From contig NZ_LT629785.1 in assembly GCF_900105995.1 (NCBI RefSeq), positions 2,976,001 through 3,040,000 of the forward strand: a stretch of DNA of 64,000 nt. Reading direction: 5' to 3'. The stretch comes from Pseudomonas pohangensis. Its GTDB lineage: Bacteria > Pseudomonadota > Gammaproteobacteria > Pseudomonadales > Pseudomonadaceae. Under the pieces are notes generated by a model, which saw only the letters and a program-made list of their open reading frames with translations, did not search any database and was not told the DNA's origin. Shown here in pieces: positions 54,526 to 63,122 of this stretch (the stretch's first letter is position 1; each line of letters starts with the position of its first letter). Position numbers and translations under genes: made by a program.

Positions 54526-55497
54526 TCAAAGGAAATTCAGCCGCTGCCACAGCCCACGCCAGCCCGTAGCTGGCGGCACCATTGGCCAGGGTTCTGCCAG
54601 CATCGCAGCCATACGCTCCGCCAGGTGCGCGTAACTCAGATGGCTTTCGACAAAGGCTCGGCCGGCATCGGCAATCCGCTGTGCCCGCTGTGGATCCAGG
54701 CGCAGCGCAGCGATATGTTCGCGCAACTCGCCGAGACTGTTATACAACAGCAGATGCTCGCCCTCGCGCAAGCCGATGGCTGCCTCATCCCTGCCCTGAC
54801 GCCAGGCCAGCAACACACAACCACAGGCCATGGCCTCGAAGTTCTTCGCCATGTACTCATCCAGCCCCACATCGGCGCTGATGAACAGGCGAATCCGGTT
54901 GAGCATTTCCCGGTAGGCGTCACCCGGTTCGGTACGCAGCATTTGCAGTGGCTCGACACTGGCCAGTGCTTCCAGCAACTCCTTGCGCCCGGAATAGGCA
55001 GCGCTGGCGGTACGGCCGATAAAGCCCAGCTCGATGTCACGCTGCGTCAAGTCGCGGGCGTCGGGTTGCACATACTGGTGAGCCGGGTCATAACCCTTGG
55101 GTGCAAAACTCACGTTGAACCCTTCGCCTTGCAAACGCGCCGCCACACTGGCACCGGTTACCAGTATCCGCGCACGCGGCAGGCGCTTGTAGAAACGGCT
55201 GAACTGCCCCTGCCAGCGCGAGTTGTGCAGATAGTTCTGGCAGGCATCCTCGTCATACACCAGCAAGCCTTCAATGCCCGACAGGTAGCGGGTCTGCTGG
55301 TAGACATTCTTGATCGGCAGATCCAGCATTACCCGCGTGAAGCTGTGCAGGTCGACAGCATGCAACGATTTGCGCAGATTGCGCTGCTGCTGTTTGTCCA
55401 GCCGCATTACCTGCAGGTCAACCTGCTTGGCCAGCTCGGCGTACAACGTGCTCAAATCCGGCAGTCGTTTTGCCGCAGTGACTAAAAGCACGCGCAT
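54526..55497 (-). CDS. Glycosyltransferase, GT-B (CgeB-like)
   Basis: A 323-residue protein with a GT-B-like layout: an N-terminal domain ending at about 115, then LGFIGRTASAAYSGRKELLEAL and LDEYMAKNFEAMACGCVLLAW, the donor-binding segment of family-1-type transferases. Its ATG overlaps the stop of the upstream GT2 gene by one base. It occupies the place of the wapH-type transferase next to wapO in P. aeruginosa, but the match is by position only. Confidence 0.8.
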   Translation of the reverse strand: MRVLLVTAAKRLPDLSTLYAELAKQVDLQVMRLDKQQQRNLRKSLHAVDLHSFTRVMLDLPIKNVYQQTRYLSGIEGLLVYDEDACQNYLHNSRWQGQFSRFYKRLPRARILVTGASVAARLQGEGFNVSFAPKGYDPAHQYVQPDARDLTQRDIELGFIGRTASAAYSGRKELLEALASVEPLQMLRTEPGDAYREMLNRIRLFISADVGLDEYMAKNFEAMACGCVLLAWRQGRDEAAIGLREGEHLLLYNSLGELREHIAALRLDPQRAQRIADAGRAFVESHLSYAHLAERMAAMLAEPWPMVPPATGWRGLWQRLNFL

Positions 55498-56405
55498 CAG
55501 GCCAATCCCGAAGCCAGGCGCACAGCCTTTTTCAGATAGCTCCAGCGCAATGCCTGCAGTGGACTCAGACCCAGCGCGTGGCGATAGAAACGTTTTGCCG
55601 CAGGTTTGTCATCCGCCAACAACGCTGCACGAAACAATGACAGGTAGCGCTGTGCTTCATAACGTTTACGCAGTGGCTGGCACTCGGCCGGCAGGCTGGC
55701 AAAGACTTCGCGCAGCATGCCTTGCGCCACCGCCTCTTCGTCATCACGGTTATGCCGCAGGCTACCGGCGTGTTTGTGGATGCGTGCCAGTGGTTGCTTG
55801 GTCAGGGCTACCGGAGCACTCACCAGCAGGTAGGCAAACACCGGAATGTCTTCGCCAGTGCGCAACTGCTCCGGGTAGGGCCGCTGCAGCAACAGGTCGC
55901 GGCGAAACAGCGTGCAGCAGTGCGAGATGGAGATTTTCTTTTCCAGCAGGTAGCGCCGGATCAACTGCCGCGGCGAACCGCTGGCAGGCGTGGGCAGCCG
56001 CAGTCGCTCGCGACCATCCGCCGTCACCGACAGCTGGGCGCCGAGTACCAGACCGGCATCCGGGTTTGCCTGCAGGGTCTGGCGCAGACTGGCCAGAGCC
56101 TCGGGCAGCAATTCGTCATCGGCATCCAGCAGCAACGCATAGCGTCCATGGGCCAGCCTGATGCCATGGTTGCGCGCCGCAGCGGCACCGGCATTGGCCT
56201 GACTGATTACCTGCACCTGCGGATAACGCTGCGCATAGTCCGCCAGCACATCGGCCGTGTTGTCCGTGGAGCCATCGTTGATCACCAGCAACTCAATGTC
56301 ATCGGCCCACTGCGCGAGCACCGAGTCCAGCGCGCGCGGCAGCAGATGTGCATAGTTGTAGGCCGGAATGATCACGCTGATCAGCGGTGGCTGCTCAGCG
56401 TTCAT
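55497..56405 (-). CDS. Family 2 glycosyltransferase
   Basis: A 302-residue GT-A transferase with PLISVIIPAYNYAHLLPRAL, LLVINDGSTDNTA and LLLDADDELL. The ATG at 56405 avoids overlap with the carbamoyltransferase stop at 56416; an ATG further upstream (56447) would overlap. TGEDIPVFAYLL probably gives the acceptor-side acid. It is the first glycosyltransferase after wapO in the leftward operon. Confidence 0.88.
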   Translation of the reverse strand: MNAEQPPLISVIIPAYNYAHLLPRALDSVLAQWADDIELLVINDGSTDNTADVLADYAQRYPQVQVISQANAGAAAARNHGIRLAHGRYALLLDADDELLPEALASLRQTLQANPDAGLVLGAQLSVTADGRERLRLPTPASGSPRQLIRRYLLEKKISISHCCTLFRRDLLLQRPYPEQLRTGEDIPVFAYLLVSAPVALTKQPLARIHKHAGSLRHNRDDEEAVAQGMLREVFASLPAECQPLRKRYEAQRYLSLFRAALLADDKPAAKRFYRHALGLSPLQALRWSYLKKAVRLASGLA

Positions 56406-56415
56406 CGCTGCATGC

Positions 56416-58173
56416 TCAGAGAGCGTCGTCATATGGCTTGACGCCATCCTTGACCACCAGAATGTCCTGCATGATCAGGTACTCCAGATCCGAGCCGAAG
56501 AACATGTTCAGGGCATCGGTCGGCGAGCAGATCATCGGCTCGCCACGGCGATTCAGCGAGGTGTTCAGCGACACGCCATTGCCGGTGAGGTTTTCCAGTT
56601 CCTTCATCAGGTCGTACCAGCGCGGGTTGAATTCGCGCTGCAGTACCTGGGCGCGCGAAGTGCCGTCTTCGTGCACCACTTCGCTGACACGGGTTTTCCA
56701 CTCCTCGTTCACTTCGAAGGTGAAGGTCATGTACGGACTCGGGTGATCGACCTTGAGCATCTGCGGCGCAACGCTATCCAGCATCGACGGGCAGAAGGGT
56801 CTCCAGCGCTCGCGGAACTTGATCTGCGCATTGATGCGGTCAGCCACGCCCGGCACGCTCGGACAACCGATGATCGAACGGCCACCAAGGGCCCGCGGAC
56901 CGAACTCCATGCGCCCCTGGAACCAGGCCACCGGATTGCCATCGACCATGATGCGCGCGATGCGCTGCACGGTGTTGTCGATCTGTTGCCAGTTCGGCTT
57001 ACCCGGATGCCGCGCACAGGCGGCGATCACGTCTTCGTTACTGTATTCCGGGCCGAGGTAGACGTGTTCCATCTTCTCCACCGGCACGCCGCGCGCTTGC
57101 GAGACGTAAGCGGCGGCACCCACCGCAGTACCGGCATCACCGGAAGCCGGCTGCACGAACAGCTCCTTGACTTCCGGACGGGCAATGATCCGCTGGTTGA
57201 GTTTGACGTTCAGTGCGCAGCCGCCGGCAAACACGATCTTGCCGGTTTCCTTGAGAATGTCGCCCAGGTAGTAATCCATCATCTGCAGCGAGAGCTTTTC
57301 GAACAGCGCCTGCATGCTGGCGGCGTAATGGATGTACGGATCGTCGGCGATATCGCCTTCACGCTTGGGCCCCAGCCACTCGATCAGCTTGGGCGAGAAG
57401 TAGAAACCCTTGCCCTTTTCCTTGTAGCGGCGCAGGCCGATGACGTTGGCATAGTCGGTATTGATCACCAGCTCGCCATTATCAAAGCTGGCCAGCCGCG
57501 AGAAGTCGTACTTGCTGGCATCACCATAGGGCGCCATGCCCATGACCTTGAACTCGCCGTCGAGCATCTCGAAACCGAGGAATTCGGTGACGGCACCGTA
57601 CAGCCCGCCGAGGGAGTCCGGGTCGTAGAATTCCTTGATCTTGTGGATCTTGCCATTCTCGCCATAGCCGAAGAAGGTGGTGGCGTACTCGCCCTTGCCA
57701 TCGATGCCGAGGATTGCGGTTTTTTCCTTGAAGCCCGAACAGTGGTAGGCACTGGAAGCGTGCGCCAGGTGATGCTCGACCGCTTCGATCTTGACCTTCT
57801 TCAGATCAAAACCGAGCTGCTCCAGGCACCATTTGACCTTGTTGCGATAACGCTTGTAGCGCCGGTTGCCCATCAGGATCGCATCCAGCGCACGGTCCGG
57901 GGCGTACCAGTAGCGTCTGGCGTAATGCCAGCGTGCCTTGTCGAAGATGCTGATCGGGGCGAACGGAATAGCCACCACATCGACGTCGGACGGTTTGATC
58001 CCGGCCTGTTCCAGACAGAACTTGGCCGACTCATAGGGCATGCGGTGCTTGGCGTGCTTGTCGCGCACAAAGCGCTCTTCTTCTGCGGCGGCAATCAGCT
58101 TGCCGTCAATGTACAGGGCGGCAGAAGGGTCATGGCTAAGGGCGCCGGACAGTCCGAGAATCGTCAATGCCAC
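56416..58173 (-). CDS. wapO: LPS core carbamoyltransferase WapO-like (second copy)
   Basis: A 585-residue NodU/CmcH-family carbamoyltransferase. HHLAHASSAYHCSGF and GIDGKGEY lie in the N-terminal half, and GRMEFGPRALGGRSI and NTSLN in the C-terminal half. Position directly upstream of the kinase run matches P. aeruginosa wapO, which adds the 7-O-carbamoyl group of heptose II. The ATG at 58173 follows GGAG. This is the likelier core heptose enzyme of the two carbamoyltransferases in the window. Confidence 0.9.
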   Translation of the reverse strand: MALTILGLSGALSHDPSAALYIDGKLIAAAEEERFVRDKHAKHRMPYESAKFCLEQAGIKPSDVDVVAIPFAPISIFDKARWHYARRYWYAPDRALDAILMGNRRYKRYRNKVKWCLEQLGFDLKKVKIEAVEHHLAHASSAYHCSGFKEKTAILGIDGKGEYATTFFGYGENGKIHKIKEFYDPDSLGGLYGAVTEFLGFEMLDGEFKVMGMAPYGDASKYDFSRLASFDNGELVINTDYANVIGLRRYKEKGKGFYFSPKLIEWLGPKREGDIADDPYIHYAASMQALFEKLSLQMMDYYLGDILKETGKIVFAGGCALNVKLNQRIIARPEVKELFVQPASGDAGTAVGAAAYVSQARGVPVEKMEHVYLGPEYSNEDVIAACARHPGKPNWQQIDNTVQRIARIMVDGNPVAWFQGRMEFGPRALGGRSIIGCPSVPGVADRINAQIKFRERWRPFCPSMLDSVAPQMLKVDHPSPYMTFTFEVNEEWKTRVSEVVHEDGTSRAQVLQREFNPRWYDLMKELENLTGNGVSLNTSLNRRGEPMICSPTDALNMFFGSDLEYLIMQDILVVKDGVKPYDDAL

Positions 58174-58184
58174 AGGAGAAACCT

Positions 58185-59633
58185 CTATTCAGGGCAGGTG
58201 CCGGGCACCTGCGGTAAACGTTTGTCGAGCAACCGGTACAGCGCTGAATCAGCCGGCCAGTTGCGCAAAAAGCGCGCGCGATCCCGCGCATAAGCTGGCT
58301 TGAAGCGGCGCAGGCTGCGGTGTTGCTGCATGGCATCCAGATCAATCAAGGACCAGCAGCCAACTCCCTGCACCTCATCCCAGAACAGATTGTAGCCTTT
58401 CAGGTCGCCATGGCTGATGCGCTCGCGCAGCAGTGCCTGGAACAGCCGGTCCAGTGCCAGCAAATCACTCTCGGGCGGTGTGCTGTCGAGATACGGCTGG
58501 AAGCGCGTGATTATATCTTGCCCCGCCAGGTATTCGGTAATCAGATAGGCCGGACCGCGCAACCAGCACCAGCGCCGCTCGATTACTGCCAGCGGCTGTG
58601 GCGTGGCAATGCCGAGCAACTCCAGGCGATTGCCCTCACGCCAGCTGTGCCAGGCGCGACTGGGTCGCCAGAAGCGTTTGCACCAGTGCAGCAGGCTCTT
58701 GATGTTGTAGCGTTTGGCCAGCAGCCTAGTGCCGCCAACCTCCACCCGCGCCACCGTGGCAGCACCGCCGGTCTTGTGGATATGCCCCTGCTCGATGCGC
58801 CCATCCAGCTCCGCCAGCAAGGGTGCCAGCTGCGTTTCAGCTTCGCGGCGCACCACGCGCAAACCGAAGGCACCTATGCGGGCGCTGAACAGGCTGCAAT
58901 CGCGGGCGATCTTTTTCAGGTAGTCACGCAACCGCCAGCGCCGCACCTTGGCAATTTCTTTCTGCAACCGCTCCAGCGGCAAGGCGTGTTCAGCGTTGGC
59001 CAGCAGGTAATGCACCAGCAGTTCTTCCAGCGAGGCCTCGATCTCGGCTGGCAGCTGGGCAAAAAACACCCCGAGATTCTCCAGCACCCTGGCCCTGGAT
59101 AGCGGCTGCCCGGCCGTTTCGACCTGCACACCGCCGCCATCGATGACGAACAGCTGTCCCTGCTGACGCAGCAGATTGTCCAGATGCAGGTCGGCCTGCC
59201 ACAAACCCCGCGCATGCATCTGGCCGATCAGGCTCAGCGCTTCGCCCAGAACGGCTTGCTGAGCATCGGATAAACAGGGTTGCCGCTCCACGGCACGCCA
59301 GGCATCCCAAAGGCTTTCAGCGCCCTCCAGGTAATCGAACAACAGCCAGCCGCCCTCGCCCGCCATCTGGCCATGCGCCAGCAGTGCCGGGGTCTTGAGC
59401 CCCTGCCCTGCGAGCAACTGCGCACCGGCAAGCTCACGGGAATAATGCCGCTCGCTATTGCCGCCGATCAGCAGTTTGGCCAGCACCTTGCGCCCTTGCC
59501 ACTGCGCCACGCCGACATAGCGCTGCCCTGGCAGGACACGCATCCAACGCTCGATCTGCAACGTATTGCACGCGTCCAGCTCTAGCGCCAACGGCAATTG
59601 CGGATTACGGCCGGCTAACCGGGAAAGTTTCAC
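58185..59633 (-). CDS. wapQ: Tandem kinase-fold LPS protein (WapQ-like)
   Basis: A 482-residue protein with two kinase-fold halves. The first keeps the catalytic loop QADLHLDNLL and the metal Asp in FVIDGGGV; the second keeps SHGDLKGYNLFW and LIDLDAMQ, both with intact Asp and Asn. It matches by position the P. aeruginosa wapQ gene next to waaP and wapP. These kinases phosphorylate core heptoses. It shares 4 bp with the next gene (59630). Confidence 0.82.
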   Translation of the reverse strand: MKLSRLAGRNPQLPLALELDACNTLQIERWMRVLPGQRYVGVAQWQGRKVLAKLLIGGNSERHYSRELAGAQLLAGQGLKTPALLAHGQMAGEGGWLLFDYLEGAESLWDAWRAVERQPCLSDAQQAVLGEALSLIGQMHARGLWQADLHLDNLLRQQGQLFVIDGGGVQVETAGQPLSRARVLENLGVFFAQLPAEIEASLEELLVHYLLANAEHALPLERLQKEIAKVRRWRLRDYLKKIARDCSLFSARIGAFGLRVVRREAETQLAPLLAELDGRIEQGHIHKTGGAATVARVEVGGTRLLAKRYNIKSLLHWCKRFWRPSRAWHSWREGNRLELLGIATPQPLAVIERRWCWLRGPAYLITEYLAGQDIITRFQPYLDSTPPESDLLALDRLFQALLRERISHGDLKGYNLFWDEVQGVGCWSLIDLDAMQQHRSLRRFKPAYARDRARFLRNWPADSALYRLLDKRLPQVPGTCPE

Positions 59634-60376
59634 CGCCGCCCGTCCTTGTCACGCTGACGGGCACCCAGCCGATCCATCCAGCTGTCTAACCCGGTTTCGC
59701 CGCCCAGATAGGTCACGAGGAACAAGTGCACTTCGTCCTCCGTCCAGGCATTGGCGCGACGCAGCAAAGGCTCCAGGTCCTTGATCCGGTCACGCCGGCC
59801 AAACCACAGTGGCCGGGTTTTCTCCAGATCGATCAGACAGGCCTGATAGCCTTCTGCCTGCGGCCGCAGAAAAATATGTTTGGGATAGAAGCAACCATGC
59901 AGCTGCCCTGCGGCGTGCAGGCGGGCGGCGAGCTGGCCACAGGCAAGGATGATGTTGCGGCGCTGTAGCGCGGTCAGCGCATCCCAGCCTTCGAGCAATT
60001 TGAACAGGTCGCTCCAGCCATCCAGTGCGCGCGTCAGCAATATTGCACAGGACTCGCCCGGGCGCTTGCGTGCGGCAAAAAACGCCGCCTCCAGCGCCGG
60101 GATGCCCAGCTCCCGGTAACGCCGGATATTGCGCAATTCGCGGGCAAAGGTCGGCTCGCCCAGCGGATGCGCCAGGCTGCGGGTCAGATGGTTGGTCTGG
60201 CGTTTGAGATAATAGGCATGCCCGTCCAGCTCCAGCCGGCAGACCGTGCTGTAACCACCGCGCTCGGTATTCGGCTCGTCCACCGGCTCCAGTTGCAGCG
60301 CCCACAAGGCATCGAAGCTGGCCAGGCCATGCTGTTCCAGCAGCGCGCGATCCTCAGCAGCAAGGTAGTCGTTCAT
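59630..60376 (-). CDS. WaaP-family kinase-like protein with altered catalytic loop
   Basis: A 248-residue kinase-fold protein of the LPS kinase family (PA5007-like by position). HAYYLKRQTNH supplies the ATP-binding Lys; the catalytic loop reads QLHGCFYPKHIFL, so the usual HRD Asp is a Cys, while LIDLEKTRP keeps the metal-binding Asp. It may be inactive, or act in a non-standard way, within the core phosphorylation set. Overlaps both neighbours by 4 bp. Confidence 0.8.
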   Translation of the reverse strand: MNDYLAAEDRALLEQHGLASFDALWALQLEPVDEPNTERGGYSTVCRLELDGHAYYLKRQTNHLTRSLAHPLGEPTFARELRNIRRYRELGIPALEAAFFAARKRPGESCAILLTRALDGWSDLFKLLEGWDALTALQRRNIILACGQLAARLHAAGQLHGCFYPKHIFLRPQAEGYQACLIDLEKTRPLWFGRRDRIKDLEPLLRRANAWTEDEVHLFLVTYLGGETGLDSWMDRLGARQRDKDGRR

Positions 60377-61107
60377 TCGCGGCCCTCGAAGAAGCCGACG
60401 ACCTGCGCAATACGCTTCTTGTCACTGGCATTCAGCCGCTGGCGCCCGCGGTACTGCAGGTAAAAGCGCAGGCGCTGGGTGCGACTCAGGCAGGTCTTGG
60501 CCACCTTGTCCAGGCAGGCCAGATCCTTGACGATGCGATAGCGCAGAGTCGGCCCCCACCAGAACCCGCCGGACGGACAGTCGATGAGGAACACCTGATC
60601 GCTCGTATTGACCAGTAGGTTGCGCCACTTCAGGTCATTGTGGGTGAAGTGCTGGTCATGCAGCGCACGGGTGATGCTTGCCACCTGCTGGCTGATGTTG
60701 CGCACCCAGTCCGGGTTAGCCAGGCGCGGGTCACGGGTCAGCGCCAGCTGGGACAGGTCGCAGGTGCCGACCAGTTCCCGGGTAATCAGCGCGCCACGCA
60801 CAAAAGAGCCTTTCTGCCGCTGCATACCGGCCGCGACCACCCTCGGCGTGGGTATGCCCCATTGGGCAAAGCGCTTCAGATTGCGACACTCGGTCATCAC
60901 CCGGGTGCGTCCGCTGAAACGGCGCAGACCCTTGCCATTGCTGCGGTAGCGTTTGACGTAATAACCAACTCCGGCGCGCTCTAGGCGGATCACCTCGGAA
61001 ATTTCATCCTTGGTAATACGCTGACCCTGCAGGGCAAACACTGCATCCAGGCTGCCGAAATCGGCCACAAGCGCAACAAAGTCATCTTCCAGTTTCCAGC
61101 CCGCCAT
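60373..61107 (-). CDS. wapP: LPS core kinase WapP-like
   Basis: A 244-residue kinase-fold protein. VGYYVKRYRS holds the ATP Lys, THNDLKWRNLLV the catalytic Asp and Asn, and FLIDCPSGGF the metal Asp, so all key residues are present. Position between waaP and the altered kinase is that of P. aeruginosa wapP. Its ATG overlaps the waaP stop by one base. Confidence 0.87.
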   Translation of the reverse strand: MAGWKLEDDFVALVADFGSLDAVFALQGQRITKDEISEVIRLERAGVGYYVKRYRSNGKGLRRFSGRTRVMTECRNLKRFAQWGIPTPRVVAAGMQRQKGSFVRGALITRELVGTCDLSQLALTRDPRLANPDWVRNISQQVASITRALHDQHFTHNDLKWRNLLVNTSDQVFLIDCPSGGFWWGPTLRYRIVKDLACLDKVAKTCLSRTQRLRFYLQYRGRQRLNASDKKRIAQVVGFFEGRE

Positions 61108-61913
61108 CAGAGTGCGTCCCCGTAACGCTGCTTGCGTGCATAAAGCTTGTCCGCCTTGCCCTGCAACCAGCCGAGCAACCGGGCTTCTTCACGGAGTATC
61201 TGGCGCAGCGGTTGCCGGAAATACCCGCGCAGGAAGCGCAGCTTGTCGCGCTCGGTCAGACCAATATCCAGCACCGAGAAATACAGCGCGGCCAGATCCT
61301 TGTCACGCCAGCGGCGTGGCGTAGCGTTGCGTGTCTGCGCGCGGTGCAGGTCGATCAGCGACAGGCGCAGAGTATCTGCCGTCAGCGGCTGGTCGGTGTG
61401 CAGCAGAAAGTGGCAGATATAGCAGTCACGGTGATTGACCCCGGCACGATGCATCATGCCGGTCATGCGTGCCACTTCTGCAATCAGCGCGCGCTTGAGG
61501 CGGGGCTCGGGCGGCTGCTGCGCCCAGTGCAGACTGAGTTGCTCGAGGTCGGTGGTAGGTGCCAGCTCCTCGGTGACGATAAACGAGTGCTGCCGCGCCG
61601 GATTGCCTCCACGCTCGCCATAGGCCACTGCGGTCATGGTCGGCACGCCGGCAGCGGTCAGGCGCTTGATCGCCAGCCATTCCTGCCGGGCGCCGAGTAC
61701 CGGCAATTTGGCAGTCAGCAGGTTCTTGACGATCTCGCCCCAGCCGATACCGCGATGGATCTTGACGAAATAGCCGTGCCCGACGAGCTCGGTGCGCAGA
61801 GTGCGGCGGCCTTCCAGTTCACGGTAGACCTCGCCCTGCAACTGTTCGACGGCAACGAAGGGGTCCTGCTTGGCCCACAGGGTTTTGAAGGGTTCGGCGA
61901 GGAATAGCTTCAT
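61107..61913 (-). CDS. waaP: LPS core heptose(I) kinase WaaP (RfaP)
   Basis: A 268-residue kinase that phosphorylates heptose I of the inner core; in P. aeruginosa it is essential and a membrane-barrier determinant. The catalytic loop NHRDCYICHFLL is exactly that of WaaP, with LSLIDLHRAQ for metal binding and GYFVKIHRG for ATP. Overlaps the waaG stop by 4 bp, so it is translated together with the first core glucosyltransferase. Confidence 0.96.
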   Translation of the reverse strand: MKLFLAEPFKTLWAKQDPFVAVEQLQGEVYRELEGRRTLRTELVGHGYFVKIHRGIGWGEIVKNLLTAKLPVLGARQEWLAIKRLTAAGVPTMTAVAYGERGGNPARQHSFIVTEELAPTTDLEQLSLHWAQQPPEPRLKRALIAEVARMTGMMHRAGVNHRDCYICHFLLHTDQPLTADTLRLSLIDLHRAQTRNATPRRWRDKDLAALYFSVLDIGLTERDKLRFLRGYFRQPLRQILREEARLLGWLQGKADKLYARKQRYGDAL

Positions 61914-63031
61914 GCACCACCCCCGACAATCACATCCGCTGCCTTTTGCGGCATCGAATAGAGGTCGGCAGACTCGGCAAACGCCAGCCCGTTACGCCCC
62001 CAGAAAGCCCGCCGCTGATCGTCGGCCAGCATGTCGGCCAGCTGGTGGTCGAGGGCCGCCTGCTCGAACGGACTGGCCAGCACCCGTCCGCAATCGGCCT
62101 CGGCAATATAGTGGGCGTAACCGCAGACATCGGTGACCAGTACCGGCAAACCGGAGACCAGCGCCTCGAGCAGCACGGTACCGGTGTTCTCGTTGTAGGC
62201 CGGATGGATCAGCAGATCGGCACCGAGCAGGAAGCGCGGAATATCGCTGCGCCCCTTGAGAATATCGACCTGCGCGGAGACCCCGAGCGTCTTGGCCTGC
62301 AGCTGGAACGGCCGCGGGTCGTCCTGACCGATGGCGATCAGCCGTGTGCGTTTTTTCAGCTCGCGCGGCAGCGCCGCCAGCGCCTTGAGGCTGCGGTCCA
62401 GGCCCTTGGTCTTGAAGCCGGAACCGATCTGCACCAGCAGCAGGTCGTCATCCGCCAGCTTGAACTCGCGACGGAATTCAGCCCGAATTTCGGCGGCATT
62501 GGCCGGTGCCCGGCGGTCCTGGGCGATACCCGGCGGCAGCAGGTGAAAGCGCTGCAGCGGGGTGTGGTAATGCTGCACGAACAGCGGTTGCTGCACTGCC
62601 GAAATCATCAGGATCTCGGTGTTCGCATCGACGCCAAACACCGCCCGCTCGTAGTCGGCAAAGTGCTTGTAGCGACCCCAGCGTTTGTAGATCGGATTGC
62701 GCAGGGTTTGCGCCTTGTCCTCGTAGCAACCGTCGGCGGCATAGTAGACATCCAGCCCGGGCATCTTGTTGAAACCGACCAGCCGGTCCACCGGATCACG
62801 GGCCAGATCAGCTGCCAGCCAGGCAGTGAATTTTTCGTTGCGGCGGTGGTTGAACAGCGCCTTGACCGGCGCCACCCGCACATCGAAACCGGCCGGCACT
62901 TCACCTTCCCAGATGGGCGTGTAAACGCGAATGGCATGCCCGCGTTGCTGGCATTCCAGGGCGATCCGCATGAAGTCGCGCTGCAAGCCGCCGTAGGGAA
63001 AGTACTTGTAGAGCACGAAGGCAAGTTGCAT
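61910..63031 (-). CDS. waaG: UDP-glucose:(heptosyl)LPS alpha-1,3-glucosyltransferase WaaG (RfaG)
   Basis: A 373-residue GT-B (family 4) transferase that adds the first hexose of the outer core. The start MQLAFVLYKYFPYGGLQRDF is diagnostic; IHPAYNENTGTVLLEALVSGLP holds the Glu-x7-Glu donor site. The ATG at 63031 gives the normal length (374 in E. coli); the frame is open for a further 115 codons over the intergenic hairpins and waaC without homology. Confidence 0.97.
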   Translation of the reverse strand: MQLAFVLYKYFPYGGLQRDFMRIALECQQRGHAIRVYTPIWEGEVPAGFDVRVAPVKALFNHRRNEKFTAWLAADLARDPVDRLVGFNKMPGLDVYYAADGCYEDKAQTLRNPIYKRWGRYKHFADYERAVFGVDANTEILMISAVQQPLFVQHYHTPLQRFHLLPPGIAQDRRAPANAAEIRAEFRREFKLADDDLLLVQIGSGFKTKGLDRSLKALAALPRELKKRTRLIAIGQDDPRPFQLQAKTLGVSAQVDILKGRSDIPRFLLGADLLIHPAYNENTGTVLLEALVSGLPVLVTDVCGYAHYIAEADCGRVLASPFEQAALDHQLADMLADDQRRAFWGRNGLAFAESADLYSMPQKAADVIVGGGA

Positions 63032-63049
63032 CACGGCTTTCCAGTCAAG

Positions 63050-63115
63050 CGTAGGGTGGGCCTTGGCCCACCAACTGCGGCGTAAGCATACCGGTGGGCT
63101 GAAGCCCACCCTACG
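63050..63115. repeat. REP/BIME-like paired hairpins between waaG and waaC
   Basis: Outer 12-bp arms CGTAGGGTGGGC (63050-63061) and GCCCACCCTACG (63104-63115) are perfect inverses. Each also folds on its own: GGTGGGCC/GGCCCACC (63055-63072) and GGTGGGC/GCCCACC (63093-63110). The GTAGGGTGGGC sequence is a dispersed intergenic repeat in many pseudomonads (recollection). It may act as a transcription attenuator or mRNA stabiliser between the two core genes. Confidence 0.85.
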
Positions 63116-63122
63116 AAAGCTG

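Noticed and set aside
56368..58293. A 641-codon + strand frame over the WapO-like gene
   Set aside because: Antisense shadow of a clear carbamoyltransferase.
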